Shown piece by piece: positions 1 to 7,895 of a stretch of 64,000 nt of DNA. Source of the stretch: Paenibacillus sp. MZ04-78.2 (GTDB lineage Bacteria; Bacillota; Bacilli; Paenibacillales; NBRC-103111). The stretch spans positions 1-64,000 of the forward strand of contig NZ_JANAVJ010000007.1 of the NCBI RefSeq assembly GCF_024213375.1. The letters are read 5' to 3'. The position numbers were made by a program, and so were the translations under genes. The notes below the pieces were generated by a model. The model was not told the origin of the DNA, did not search any database, and saw only the letters and a list, made by a program, of their open reading frames with translations. Each line of letters opens with the position of its first letter. Within the stretch, counting starts at the first letter, position 1.

Positions 1-195
1 CGGGATTACAAGCCGACAGGTCAAGTCTTGCTTGTCATGCTGCAGCAAATCAAAGTGATGCTGATTCGATATGCCGACCGAACTGAGCGCGTGCTGACGG
101 ACAATGCAGATGATCTTGCCTGCCGGGTGGTGGAAATGGCGGGGTACGACATGACCATCTACACCGCGAATCCTGTCGAAATCACAAGCCGCTAA
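1..195 (+). CDS. C-terminal end of an unidentified protein (partial at left edge)
   Basis: An open frame enters from the left edge and stops with TAA at 193-195, giving 64 residues. It reads through a hydrophobic stretch (VLLVMLQQIKVML) and ends in YTANPVEITSR. I do not recognise the family. No gene follows closely on this strand, so nothing about its operon can be said. The frame has no internal stop and reasonable codon use, which is the only support for its being coding; it could also be part of the gene debris to its right. Confidence 0.4.
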   Translation, partial: RDYKPTGQVLLVMLQQIKVMLIRYADRTERVLTDNADDLACRVVEMAGYDMTIYTANPVEITSR

Positions 196-329
196 GTCCA
201 TACAGACACCGTATGATAATCCGCTGTCGAAATAGGGGGAATGATGTCGAATTTAGGCAACCATTCTCCCTCCAAGCCTAAGACAGTTCCTCTTGAACCG
301 CATCAGCGGTTGTTATTATTCATTTTCAT

Positions 330-656
330 TTACTGACATGCGAAATGTGGGATCCAAAATAAGATATCAGGACTTATCGTTAACACAACTCTGTAATAAT
401 TCAAGAGCGCCCTTGCTGGTTTCCTCGATAAAGATCGTTCTCGGCAATAATCGCACATACCCTGATACAAGTTCTTTTTCCTGGTCACCACATCTCCACA
501 GCGAGAGCATGTCCCTATTGCACGGCGAGGGCTTACTCTATTACCGCTAGTTGCTTTCGATTGCCGGTTTACGAGGTGCTGTTTCGCAAATGTCGTAGAG
601 CTTAATCCATATATGGCCGTTCCACACTTCCGCTTTACCTCTCCCGTCGGCTTCAA
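330..656 (-). CDS. Possible small zinc-ribbon protein (hypothetical)
   Basis: A 108-residue frame on the minus strand with a TTG start. Its middle carries two CxxC pairs, CSRC and, 17 residues later, CDYC, embedded in a basic segment, which is the spacing of a treble-clef or zinc-ribbon knuckle. The first 45 residues are strongly basic. No close neighbour points to a role, and no clear ribosome binding site supports the start. It lies immediately left of decayed lanthipeptide genes, so it may be a real small gene, a fragment, or chance. The regular cysteine pattern is the only argument for it. Confidence 0.25.
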   Translation of the reverse strand: MKPTGEVKRKCGTAIYGLSSTTFAKQHLVNRQSKATSGNRVSPRRAIGTCSRCGDVVTRKKNLYQGMCDYCRERSLSRKPARALLNYYRVVLTISPDILFWIPHFACQ

Positions 657-661
657 CCCCT

Positions 662-1126
662 GTGGAGTCGGAGAAGAAGTGGCTTGATTTACGAGAAAAC
701 AGTCATTCGTTAGCCTCTAATTATTGGTGTCACGGCTCTTACGGTATTTTGCTAGCCCGCACTCATATTTTTCGTCTGCTTCCTGATTTACCGGCCGATC
801 TGTTATTGATTGACCGATTGTTGGATGAACTCGACGAATCGGAGGAAACGATCGGACATTCGCTGTGTCATGGTGAACTAGGCAATCGCAGCATTCTTTT
901 GGATGTGCATCGTCTGATTCATGGCCGTGAACCAGACGATGCGGAAAAATGGACGCTGCTGCGGAAAACGCCAGAATCGATTTGGCGGATTGGTATGCAT
1001 CCCTCTATCGAATCGCTCGGTTTGTTTACTGGTTTAAGTGGCATCGCTTTCGGTATGCTGCGACTCTGCGATGCCGGTGTACCATCAATACTTGCTTTGG
1101 ACATCCCGTTGCATGGGGTGGATTGA
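662..1126 (+). pseudogene. Class II lanthipeptide synthetase LanM, C-terminal cyclase fragment
   Basis: About 150 residues matching the end of the LanC-like cyclase domain of LanM enzymes, which dehydrate Ser/Thr and close lanthionine rings in precursor peptides. The zinc-site motifs are present: NYWCHGSYGI near the start, LCHGELGN about 70 residues later, and the glycine-rich helix GLFTGLSGIAFG near the end. Family members are about 900-1000 residues, so the dehydratase domain and the first half of the cyclase are missing. The natural stop is kept, and its TGA overlaps the ATG of the next frame by one base, the usual lanM-lanT arrangement. The GTG at 662 is only the first possible start in a truncated frame. 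No precursor gene was found nearby. Confidence 0.8.
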
Positions 1127-1575
1127 TGTTCGTAAAAAGAACACCGTTCGTGGAACAAATGCAGCAGACGGAATGCGGGCTCTGCTGTATTTCGATGATA
1201 GCAGGGAAATACAATGCGAACAGAACATTACGGGAACTGCGGAATATGGCAGGTATCGGGCGCGATGGCGTAACGCTCTTTACGATGAGGAATTTGGCGG
1301 TTCGGTTAGGATTCGAAGCAAAAGTGTTTCGAATGGATCTAAATCAGCTTTCCCAGGTTCGGTTACCAGCCATAGCCTACTGGAACGAAAGTCATTACGT
1401 AGTTGTAGACAAAATCAACAAAAACAGCGTTAAAATTATTGATCCGGCCATCGGTAGGCGGAAGGTTACCTGGGAAGAATTCCAGGAGAGCTACAGCTCC
1501 GTCGTCTTGGAAATGTCTCCAACGGAGGGGATCTCTCCGGGCATACGTTCGCCGTATCCGGCGTCGTCAGCTTGA
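1126..1575 (+). pseudogene. Lanthipeptide transporter LanT, C39 peptidase domain fragment
   Basis: The frame begins MFVKRTPFVEQMQQTECGLC and covers a complete C39 double-glycine peptidase domain, the N-terminal part of transporters that cut the leader peptide and export bacteriocins. The catalytic residues are visible: Cys17, His90 in NESHYVV, and Asp106 in IIDPAIG. LanT proteins are about 700 residues, with a membrane domain and an ABC ATPase after the peptidase. Here family-like sequence ends around residue 135 (EMSPTEG) and the frame runs about 15 residues into foreign sequence before stopping. The DNA after about position 1530 belongs to a polyketide synthase in another frame. The peptidase domain might fold, but the protein cannot be an exporter. 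Confidence 0.8.
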
Positions 1576-3701
1576 TCTCCATGCTGATGGCGATGAAAGA
1601 GCGGACGATTCCGGCTCTGCACAACTATGAGTCGAGCAACGACTACATCAACCTGACAGACAGCCCGTTCGTGATTCATACCAAGAACAGATCGTGGACC
1701 ACGGCCGATGAGCGCCCGCGCCTCGGTGCAGTCAGCACGACCGGCATCAGCGGCACGAACGCGCATCTTGTGGTCGAAGAATACATCCCGGCGCAGCAAG
1801 AGGCGGTCGATCACGAACCGACGGATGCACCGCAGATCATCGTCCTCTCCGCGAAGAATCGCGAGCGTCTGGACGAGGTTGCCGCACAACTGCTCGCGTT
1901 CCAAGAGGCCGACGAGAGCTTGAAGCTGCCTGACATCGCGCACACGCTGCAAGTCGGCCGTGACGAGATGGAGGCGCGACTTGCGATGGTGGTACAAAGC
2001 CGCGACGAGCTGATGCAAGGTCTGCGAGGCTATTTGAAAAAAGGCGACGCGCCCATCGCGCTCTATCTCGGCGACCTGAACGAGTCTCATTCCGAGATCC
2101 TCGATCTTCTAGCCGGGATCACCGGAGAGACCGTTCTTCGAGCCTTGCTGGCAGAGGGCAATCTTGGAAAATTAGCCCTCTACTGGGCGAAAGGCGGCAA
2201 GATTCCTTGGGAAGCGCTGCAAGGCGGAGCGTCCGCCCGTCGCATCTCCTTGCCGACCTATCCGTTTGAGCGCCGCCGCTGCTGGCTGACCGCTCCGACA
2301 ATCGCAAGACGAGAGCTGACAACGCAGAGCCTGCCAGCAGTCGCTGCAGCTTTTGCTTCCGAGGCGGTTCCCGTCTGTGAGGAACAGGACCTCGCCATCG
2401 CGGAGGATCTGCGGGAGCGAGTCATCGGCATCATCTCCGAACTGGTGGGCCTCACGCCTGCGGAGCTGAAGGTGAACAAGCCGCTCGACCACTACGGGTT
2501 TGACTCGATTCTGTTCATGCAGCTGCTACAGCAGATACAAACGCAGATCGACCCGTCCTTCTCCTTCGTCAAACTGAGCGAATGCCGATCGATGGAAGAC
2601 CTGATTCGAGAGCTGGTCCCCAATGGGGCGACCAAGGCGAAACCGAAAGCGACCCAGACTCCCGCACCGCCGCAAGCACCGCTCGCAGCACCGCCGGCCC
2701 ACAAGCCCGTGCAGACCAGCTTGCCGCAGTTCCCGGAACTCGTCCTGCTGAACCAAGCCACGGAAGGTCGTTCGATCTTCTGGATGCACGGGACGGCAGG
2801 CGGCGTCGGCATCTACTCGATGATCGCCAAAGTGAGCAACCGACCCTTCTACGGCATCCAAGCGCGTGGTTGGATGAGCAACCGCACCCCGATCCGAGGC
2901 ATCTACGCGATGGCCGCGTATTACGTGCACATCATTCAGACCGTGCAGCCGGAAGGGCCGTATGACCTCGGCGGCTATTCGCTCGGCGGCCTCCTCGCCT
3001 TCGAAGTGGCCCGTCAGTTGCAGGAACTGGGGCAAAAAGTGAACTCCATCGTGTTCCTCGACACCTTGTATTCGGACAAAATCTACACCAAGACCATGTT
3101 GCCGGAAGCGATGTTCAATAGAAAAACCGCGATCCTGCAATCGCTCAACATGACCCTGCTCACCGAGATTCAGCACGAGCCGGAGAAGATTCCGACCACA
3201 TTGATTCACCGTGATGATCTGGACCCGACGCTCTCGGATGAGGAATATTCCAAGCAGTTGCTGACCCTGGCCCGCGAGCGCGGCTACAAGCGCACGGAAG
3301 ACTACCTGAACACCATGATTCAGAGTAGTTCTGACGTGCAGGAAGCGTTCGACCGCAGCGGATTTACCATCTTGCCGTTGCCCAATCCGCAAGAGGTCAG
3401 CGCCTATTTCTTCCGCAACAAAAGCGGCTCGTTCCTCGGGGCGCTGGAACCGTACTTCAAAGTCAAGACGAGCCCCGTATTCGACCAAGGGGATTATTGG
3501 GCCGAATTTGAACGTCAGATCGACGATTTCCACCTGTTCGACATCGACTCGTCCAACCACATGATGCTGCTCTCGGAACCAAAAGCAGCTGCGTCGATCC
3601 TTGCCTTCTGCCAAGAGCTCTACTCCGCATTCGGCCTGGACCCGACGTTCCTTGAAACGTTTGCCCACGAGCATCGCAGTCTCGTCGGCACCACTTCATA
3701 A
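1572..3701 (+). CDS. Trans-AT type I polyketide synthase, terminal module fragment (KS end-ACP-TE)
   Basis: The 709-residue frame is the end of a modular polyketide synthase. The open frame actually runs upstream to about 1530, where the KS motif GHTFAVSG (the last catalytic His) is encoded; the TTG at 1572 is just the first start codon in frame. In order: the last 60-odd residues of a ketosynthase ending in GISGTNAHLVVEEY, a post-KS linker ending LPTYPFERRRCWL with no acyltransferase, an acyl carrier domain with the phosphopantetheine serine in GFDSI (about residue 312), a Pro/Ala linker, and a type I thioesterase with GYSLGG (about residue 470) that would release the finished chain. Lack of an AT domain suggests the trans-AT class. 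The KS active-site Cys and everything upstream are absent, so the module cannot work as it stands. Confidence 0.8.
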   Translation: MISMLMAMKERTIPALHNYESSNDYINLTDSPFVIHTKNRSWTTADERPRLGAVSTTGISGTNAHLVVEEYIPAQQEAVDHEPTDAPQIIVLSAKNRERLDEVAAQLLAFQEADESLKLPDIAHTLQVGRDEMEARLAMVVQSRDELMQGLRGYLKKGDAPIALYLGDLNESHSEILDLLAGITGETVLRALLAEGNLGKLALYWAKGGKIPWEALQGGASARRISLPTYPFERRRCWLTAPTIARRELTTQSLPAVAAAFASEAVPVCEEQDLAIAEDLRERVIGIISELVGLTPAELKVNKPLDHYGFDSILFMQLLQQIQTQIDPSFSFVKLSECRSMEDLIRELVPNGATKAKPKATQTPAPPQAPLAAPPAHKPVQTSLPQFPELVLLNQATEGRSIFWMHGTAGGVGIYSMIAKVSNRPFYGIQARGWMSNRTPIRGIYAMAAYYVHIIQTVQPEGPYDLGGYSLGGLLAFEVARQLQELGQKVNSIVFLDTLYSDKIYTKTMLPEAMFNRKTAILQSLNMTLLTEIQHEPEKIPTTLIHRDDLDPTLSDEEYSKQLLTLARERGYKRTEDYLNTMIQSSSDVQEAFDRSGFTILPLPNPQEVSAYFFRNKSGSFLGALEPYFKVKTSPVFDQGDYWAEFERQIDDFHLFDIDSSNHMMLLSEPKAAASILAFCQELYSAFGLDPTFLETFAHEHRSLVGTTS

Positions 3702-3710
3702 CGCCAAAAA

Positions 3711-3747
3711 GGGATTCTCACGCGGGTCGTGAGAATCCCTTTTTTTG
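3711..3747. terminator. Bidirectional terminator between PKS fragment and fabZ
   Basis: An 11-bp stem, GGATTCTCAC pairing with GTGAGAATCC, with a short loop, flanked by a T run on the right and an A run on the left. It can therefore end transcription from both the rightward PKS fragment and the leftward fabZ gene. Confidence 0.85.
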
Positions 3748-3756
3748 TCTTCAAAA

Positions 3757-4182
3757 TTAGTCTTTTTTGATCGCGAAGGTCAGTTCCGCTTCAGCGGCCA
3801 GCTCGCCGTCGACATAAGCAACGCCCCGTCCTTTGCCGATGACGCCTTTGAGTTTCGTGATCGAGACTTCAATGCGCAGTTGGTCGCCCGGAACGACTTG
3901 GCGGCGGAAGCGAGCACCGTCAATCCCGGCCAGGAAGGCGATCTTGCCTTTAAAGTCCGGCACGCTCAACATCGCGACGCCTCCAACCTGTGCCATCGCC
4001 TCGACGATCAGCACCCCCGGCATCACCGGAAATCCTGGGAAATGCCCTTGGAAAAACGGTTCGTTGATGCTGACATTCTTGATCCCGACCGCCTTTTGAC
4101 CTTCCTCAACCGATTCAATTCGATCGACAAGCAGGAGCGGATAGCGATGCGGCAACGTTTCGAGAATTTGGTTCGCGTTCAT
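3757..4182 (-). CDS. fabZ: 3-hydroxyacyl-[acyl-carrier-protein] dehydratase FabZ
   Basis: A 141-residue hot-dog fold dehydratase of fatty acid synthesis that removes water from beta-hydroxyacyl-ACP. The start is the ATG at 4182, giving [15 protein letters not shown], because a strong AAAGGAGGG lies about nine bases upstream; the frame stays open for 55 more codons but that stretch is not family-like. The catalytic His and Glu are in [20 protein letters not shown] (about residues 50-69). Length and motif order are normal. It is monocistronic here, sharing a bidirectional terminator with the PKS fragment and divergent from the amidase gene. Confidence 0.95.
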   Translation of the reverse strand: MNANQILETLPHRYPLLLVDRIESVEEGQKAVGIKNVSINEPFFQGHFPGFPVMPGVLIVEAMAQVGGVAMLSVPDFKGKIAFLAGIDGARFRRQVVPGDQLRIEVSITKLKGVIGKGRGVAYVDGELAAEAELTFAIKKD

Positions 4183-4228
4183 GAACGGGTGCCCTCCTTT
4201 TATACGATATCTGGTAATGGATATGAGT

Positions 4229-4234
4229 ATTATA
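4229..4234 (-). promoter_or_regulatory. Extended -10 promoter of fabZ
   Basis: On the minus strand the sequence reads TGCTATAAT about 47 bases before the fabZ start, an extended -10 element. There is no good -35 at 17 bp, as is usual with TGn promoters. The rest of the 300-base gap up to the amidase gene (4183-4485) holds nothing else I can support. Confidence 0.45.
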
Positions 4235-4485
4235 GCATTCACAAAAAGAGAAAAGAAGGAAGTGGAAGTGATCAGGATTATTGGGGTGAGAACACCTTCG
4301 GAAATTTGCTGCTCCAGTGGCCTGAAATGGCGGCCTGTATTTGACATTCGGGAAAGTAAGCTCTACTGCAATGCCCAACCGATACTTTCTAATCTAATCG
4401 AAACTTTCCCTATACCCTTGGTAAGGCAGCATGTTACCATGTTATTGCTGTCTGAAAATCTACCAGTGTCGGGGGTACTAAATAT

Positions 4486-5961
4486 ATGAGCATCAACTTG
4501 CAAGATTGGATTCAAGAAGCCGATTTGGTGAGCATGCAGAAGGCAATGACTACGGGTGAATGCACTTCCGAAGCCCTCATTCTTGCATATATCGAACGCA
4601 TTCATAGGTATAATCCTTTGATCAATGCCGTATTAGAGATCAATCCAGATGCGCTTGAAATCGCAAGGAATCTTGACCTTGAGCGAAATACAACAGGTAG
4701 TAGGGGGCCGCTGCACGGAATTCCAATCCTGCTCAAGGATAACATTGATACGCACGACCGGATGCATACGAGCGCTGGTTCAATCGCATTGGCGGAGTCG
4801 TTTGCTCCTGAAGATGCGTTCATAGTCACAAAGCTTCGCGCTGCCGGCGCAGTTCTTTTGGGTAAGGCCAATATGACCGAGTGGTCGAATTTTATGTCCA
4901 ATCGTATGCCAGCTGGGTACAGTTCCAGAGGCGGATATGTGTTGAATCCATATGGACCTGGCAAGCTTTTTGTCAGCGGGTCAAGTTCAGGATCGGCTGC
5001 AGCCGTAGCGGCCAACCTGACAGCAGCAGCGATCGGAACAGAAACCGCAGGTTCGATTATTGGGCCGGCCAGCCAACATTTTCTCGTCGGAATAAAGCCT
5101 ACTGTAGGACTTGCGAGCCGCAGCGGCATTATTCCGATCTCCATAAGTCAGGATACGCCAGGGCCAATTTCCAAGACAGTCACTGATGCAGCGATTTTAC
5201 TTGGGGCACTCTTCGGGATTGACGAAAACGATAAAGCAACTTGGGCTAGCCCGCATCGTATATTTCACGACTACACAACTTATCTCGACCGAGATTTTCT
5301 GCATAAAGCTCGTATCGGGATTCCCAGACAATACTATCGGTCGTTGGATGAAGAAAGACTTTCCATCATGGAATCCGCCATTGATGTTCTGCGTGAGCAA
5401 GGTGCTACAGTTGTCGATCCTGTGGACCTCCATATGGAACAGCATCCATGGAACAATGATGTTATCTGCTACGAATTCAAAACAGGTCTGAATCGCTATT
5501 TATCGAAGTTGAATTCGGATATGCCCGTGCATTCTCTTCAAGATCTGATAGCTTATAATCAGAAACACGCTGCTTCCGCATTGAAGTTTGGCCAAGACAA
5601 TCTGATTCGCTCGGAACAAAATGCGCTAAACGAGACAACCTATCAACTTAAACGTCAAGAATATAGTCATCCGGCCGTAACGCAAGGGATTGACTATGTA
5701 CTCGATCAACACGGCCTAGATGCATTCATGTTACCCGGTGACATTGATGGCATGTACATTGCTGCCCGGTTAGGGTATCCCCTTATTACGGTGCCTGCCG
5801 GTTATTCAGCCAAAGGAACAATTGATGCGGATGGCGATTCGACGCAGGGTCCATTTGGCGTTGTCTTTTCCGGGAAGGCTTTTAGTGAACCCACGCTAAT
5901 TAGCATCGCCTATAGTTTTGAGCAGGCAACACTTTTCCGGCGTCCGCCAGATATGGGCTAA
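4486..5961 (+). CDS. Amidase signature family hydrolase
   Basis: A 491-residue enzyme of the amidase signature family (GatA-like fold), which hydrolyses C-N amide bonds. The Ser-cisSer-Lys triad is visible: Lys84 in LLKDNID, the SGSSSGSAAA loop at 164-173, and the nucleophilic Ser190 in GTETAGSI. The length is usual for stand-alone amidases. GatB and GatC are not near, so this is not the aminoacyl-tRNA amidotransferase subunit; a role in releasing ammonia from small amides or peptide amides is more likely, substrate unknown. It starts at ATG 4486, with only a weak ribosome binding site. No operon partner; the next gene begins about 110 bases later behind its own promoter. Confidence 0.88.
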   Translation: MSINLQDWIQEADLVSMQKAMTTGECTSEALILAYIERIHRYNPLINAVLEINPDALEIARNLDLERNTTGSRGPLHGIPILLKDNIDTHDRMHTSAGSIALAESFAPEDAFIVTKLRAAGAVLLGKANMTEWSNFMSNRMPAGYSSRGGYVLNPYGPGKLFVSGSSSGSAAAVAANLTAAAIGTETAGSIIGPASQHFLVGIKPTVGLASRSGIIPISISQDTPGPISKTVTDAAILLGALFGIDENDKATWASPHRIFHDYTTYLDRDFLHKARIGIPRQYYRSLDEERLSIMESAIDVLREQGATVVDPVDLHMEQHPWNNDVICYEFKTGLNRYLSKLNSDMPVHSLQDLIAYNQKHAASALKFGQDNLIRSEQNALNETTYQLKRQEYSHPAVTQGIDYVLDQHGLDAFMLPGDIDGMYIAARLGYPLITVPAGYSAKGTIDADGDSTQGPFGVVFSGKAFSEPTLISIAYSFEQATLFRRPPDMG

Positions 5962-6000
5962 GCTCCCTCAGAATAGCGGAACAGAACAAATATTAAACTC

Positions 6001-6010
6001 ATGGTATAAT
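6001..6010 (+). promoter_or_regulatory. Extended -10 promoter before the MGQRAN protein gene
   Basis: TGGTATAAT, an extended -10 element, lies about 60 bases before the start at 6071. No convincing -35 is visible. The gene itself has a good ribosome binding site, AAGGAGATAGT. Confidence 0.5.
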
Positions 6011-6070
6011 GTGGGGGGAGAATATGATTGAGATAACTTGGTGTAAAACAAGATAAAGGAGATAGTATCG

Positions 6071-7072
6071 ATGGGGCAACGAGCCAATCTAGTTATCACG
6101 AAACAAGGTGGATACGATCTTTATTATAATCACTGGTGTGCTAATACTCTTCCACGAGATTTATTTTGGGGACCGCAACATGCGATTTCATTTATAGAGG
6201 CTCAAGCAAAGGTAGACGAGACAGATTGGTTGAACGATATTTGGGCTGAAGGCGGAGTTGTCCTTGATGCGGAGAAAAAGCTGCTTTTATTTTTTGGCGG
6301 CGAAGAAGAGCTATATAATATTCCGTACAGAAGAATCTTCCTAAGTTTAATGCAAAAAGTTTGGGAGGAATGGGATCTCCGGTGGGCAAACGAAGGTATC
6401 ATCGATATTGCAGAATATGTTGGAGTCCCAAGAGAAGTGGTTTTAGCAAGCGAAGATGATGATTTAGTTGATATCAGTTTAGCGCCACCAGAGGCTAAAG
6501 ATTGGATTGATACTATTATAAGTATTACGTTTGACGAGGAAACACTGATTTTCCCTCTATATGGTAACATTGAAGGATTTTTGCTGCATGGACCGAAGGT
6601 CTTACAGAGTTGTGATCGATCCTTTGGTTTCACAGAATTTCGTGTTGGAGACTGGACAACAGATTTTCCATCTTCCGGGCTTCATCTTGACTTCAAGAAC
6701 AAGCAAATCGACATGTGGCATGCAGACTTTTTTCCAAACGTGATTCAGAGAATGAAAGAGCTGTGGCCCAATTGGGAAGTTCGTGAACATTATGATCATT
6801 ATGAAGTACATATTGAAAAGACGGCAGGCCGCCTTCATTTTCAAGAGATAGATCGAAATAAGATGCTGGTTGAAATAACTTCATCACTGTTACGCACGCC
6901 GGTAAATCCATTGGATACGTTGTCCTCGTTGGTTAAAAGGTTACAACGAGACGGCAAGGAAGTAAGTGTGAATGAGTTTGCATATATGCATGGGAATATA
7001 AATTTACCAGAGAAAATTCGCGAAAGCATTATTCAGTATGCAATTTCAGCCCTTGAGAAAGATGTATATTGA
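6071..7072 (+). CDS. Hypothetical protein beginning MGQRANLVI
   Basis: A soluble, acidic 333-residue protein. It begins MGQRANLVITKQGGYDLYYN, followed by WCANTLPRDLFWGP. I associate this start with a group of uncharacterised proteins in Bacillales and actinobacteria, but I cannot name a function. There is no signal peptide, no membrane segment and no nucleotide-binding motif. Several Trp/Tyr-rich segments (for example WPNWEVREHYDHYEVHIE near residue 237) suggest a beta-rich fold. The start is supported by AAGGAGATAG about nine bases upstream. It is a single gene between the amidase and the convergent fsa gene. Confidence 0.7.
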   Translation: MGQRANLVITKQGGYDLYYNHWCANTLPRDLFWGPQHAISFIEAQAKVDETDWLNDIWAEGGVVLDAEKKLLLFFGGEEELYNIPYRRIFLSLMQKVWEEWDLRWANEGIIDIAEYVGVPREVVLASEDDDLVDISLAPPEAKDWIDTIISITFDEETLIFPLYGNIEGFLLHGPKVLQSCDRSFGFTEFRVGDWTTDFPSSGLHLDFKNKQIDMWHADFFPNVIQRMKELWPNWEVREHYDHYEVHIEKTAGRLHFQEIDRNKMLVEITSSLLRTPVNPLDTLSSLVKRLQRDGKEVSVNEFAYMHGNINLPEKIRESIIQYAISALEKDVY

Positions 7073-7137
7073 ACGTGCTGCGATCTTTAAATGTTAAAGG
7101 AGCAAAAACGGAATATTGATTAGCAAAACTATACAAG

Positions 7138-7176
7138 TAAAAAAGAAAAAGCACTCTTTTATCCGAAAGAGTGCCC
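7138..7176 (-). terminator. Terminator of the tkt-fsa operon
   Basis: Read leftward, GCACTCTTTCGGATAAAAGAGTGC forms a nine-base-pair stem followed by a long T-rich tract. It lies about 25 bases after the fsa stop codon. Confidence 0.85.
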
Positions 7177-7201
7177 ATGTTGCTGTGAAAGCTTCCCTTT
7201 A

Positions 7202-7870
7202 TTAAAGCTGAGCTGATTTTGCCCAATCGGCCGCGAATTTGTCCATGCCTTGATCTGTTAAAGGATGTTTTGAAATTTGTTCGATGACGGCAAAGGGAAT
7301 CGTTGCAATATGAGCGCCTGCCATCGCTACGCGAGTCACGTGATCCGGGTGGCGGACGGATGCAGCGATGATTTGGGCATCCAAATTATGAATACGGAAC
7401 AATTCAGCGACTTTCGAAACGAGCTGTACGCCATCTTCCGAAATATCATCCAGTCGGCCGAGGAACGGAGAGACATAGGTAGCGCCCGCGCGAGCGGCCA
7501 ATAGGGCTTGGTTAACCGTGAAGATCAGCGTTACATTTGTTTTCACGCCTTTTTTACTCAGGTAACGACAAGCTTCCAAACCTGCCAGCGTCATGGGAAG
7601 CTTAATGGTGATGTTTTTATCACCGTTATTGATTTTGATCAGTTCATTCGCTTGCGCGATCATGTCTTCGGCTGTAACCGCATCTGGCGTTACTTCGGCA
7701 GAAACGGATTCAACCTCAGGTACTTCCCGCAAAATCTCGGCGATTCGATCTTCGAATTTAACCCCTTCCTTGGCGACCAAAGACGGATTTGTCGTAACGC
7801 CGGATAAGACGCCGATTTTATACGCTTTTTTGATGTCTTCCAGATTTGCGGTGTCGATAAAAAATTTCAT
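7202..7870 (-). CDS. fsa: Fructose-6-phosphate aldolase/transaldolase-like protein
   Basis: A 222-residue protein of the short transaldolase family (FSA/TalC type, YwjH in Bacillus subtilis). These enzymes work through a Schiff base with a lysine, here Lys90 in ITIKLPMT, in the non-oxidative pentose phosphate pathway or in aldol cleavage of fructose 6-phosphate. [10 protein letters not shown] at the start and [13 protein letters not shown] at 24-36 are family hallmarks. It lies 25 bases downstream of tkt on the same strand and ends at a terminator, so the two form a pentose phosphate operon. Sequence alone does not decide between transaldolase and aldolase activity. Confidence 0.92.
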   Translation of the reverse strand: MKFFIDTANLEDIKKAYKIGVLSGVTTNPSLVAKEGVKFEDRIAEILREVPEVESVSAEVTPDAVTAEDMIAQANELIKINNGDKNITIKLPMTLAGLEACRYLSKKGVKTNVTLIFTVNQALLAARAGATYVSPFLGRLDDISEDGVQLVSKVAELFRIHNLDAQIIAASVRHPDHVTRVAMAGAHIATIPFAVIEQISKHPLTDQGMDKFAADWAKSAQL

Positions 7871-7895
7871 GGCTAACTACCTCCGTATGTTCATT

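Noticed and set aside
2526-3674. A 382-codon open frame on the minus strand opposite the PKS fragment
   Set aside because: It mirrors the high-GC third codon positions of the PKS frame, has no ribosome site and an Arg/Val/His-rich composition typical of antisense shadows.
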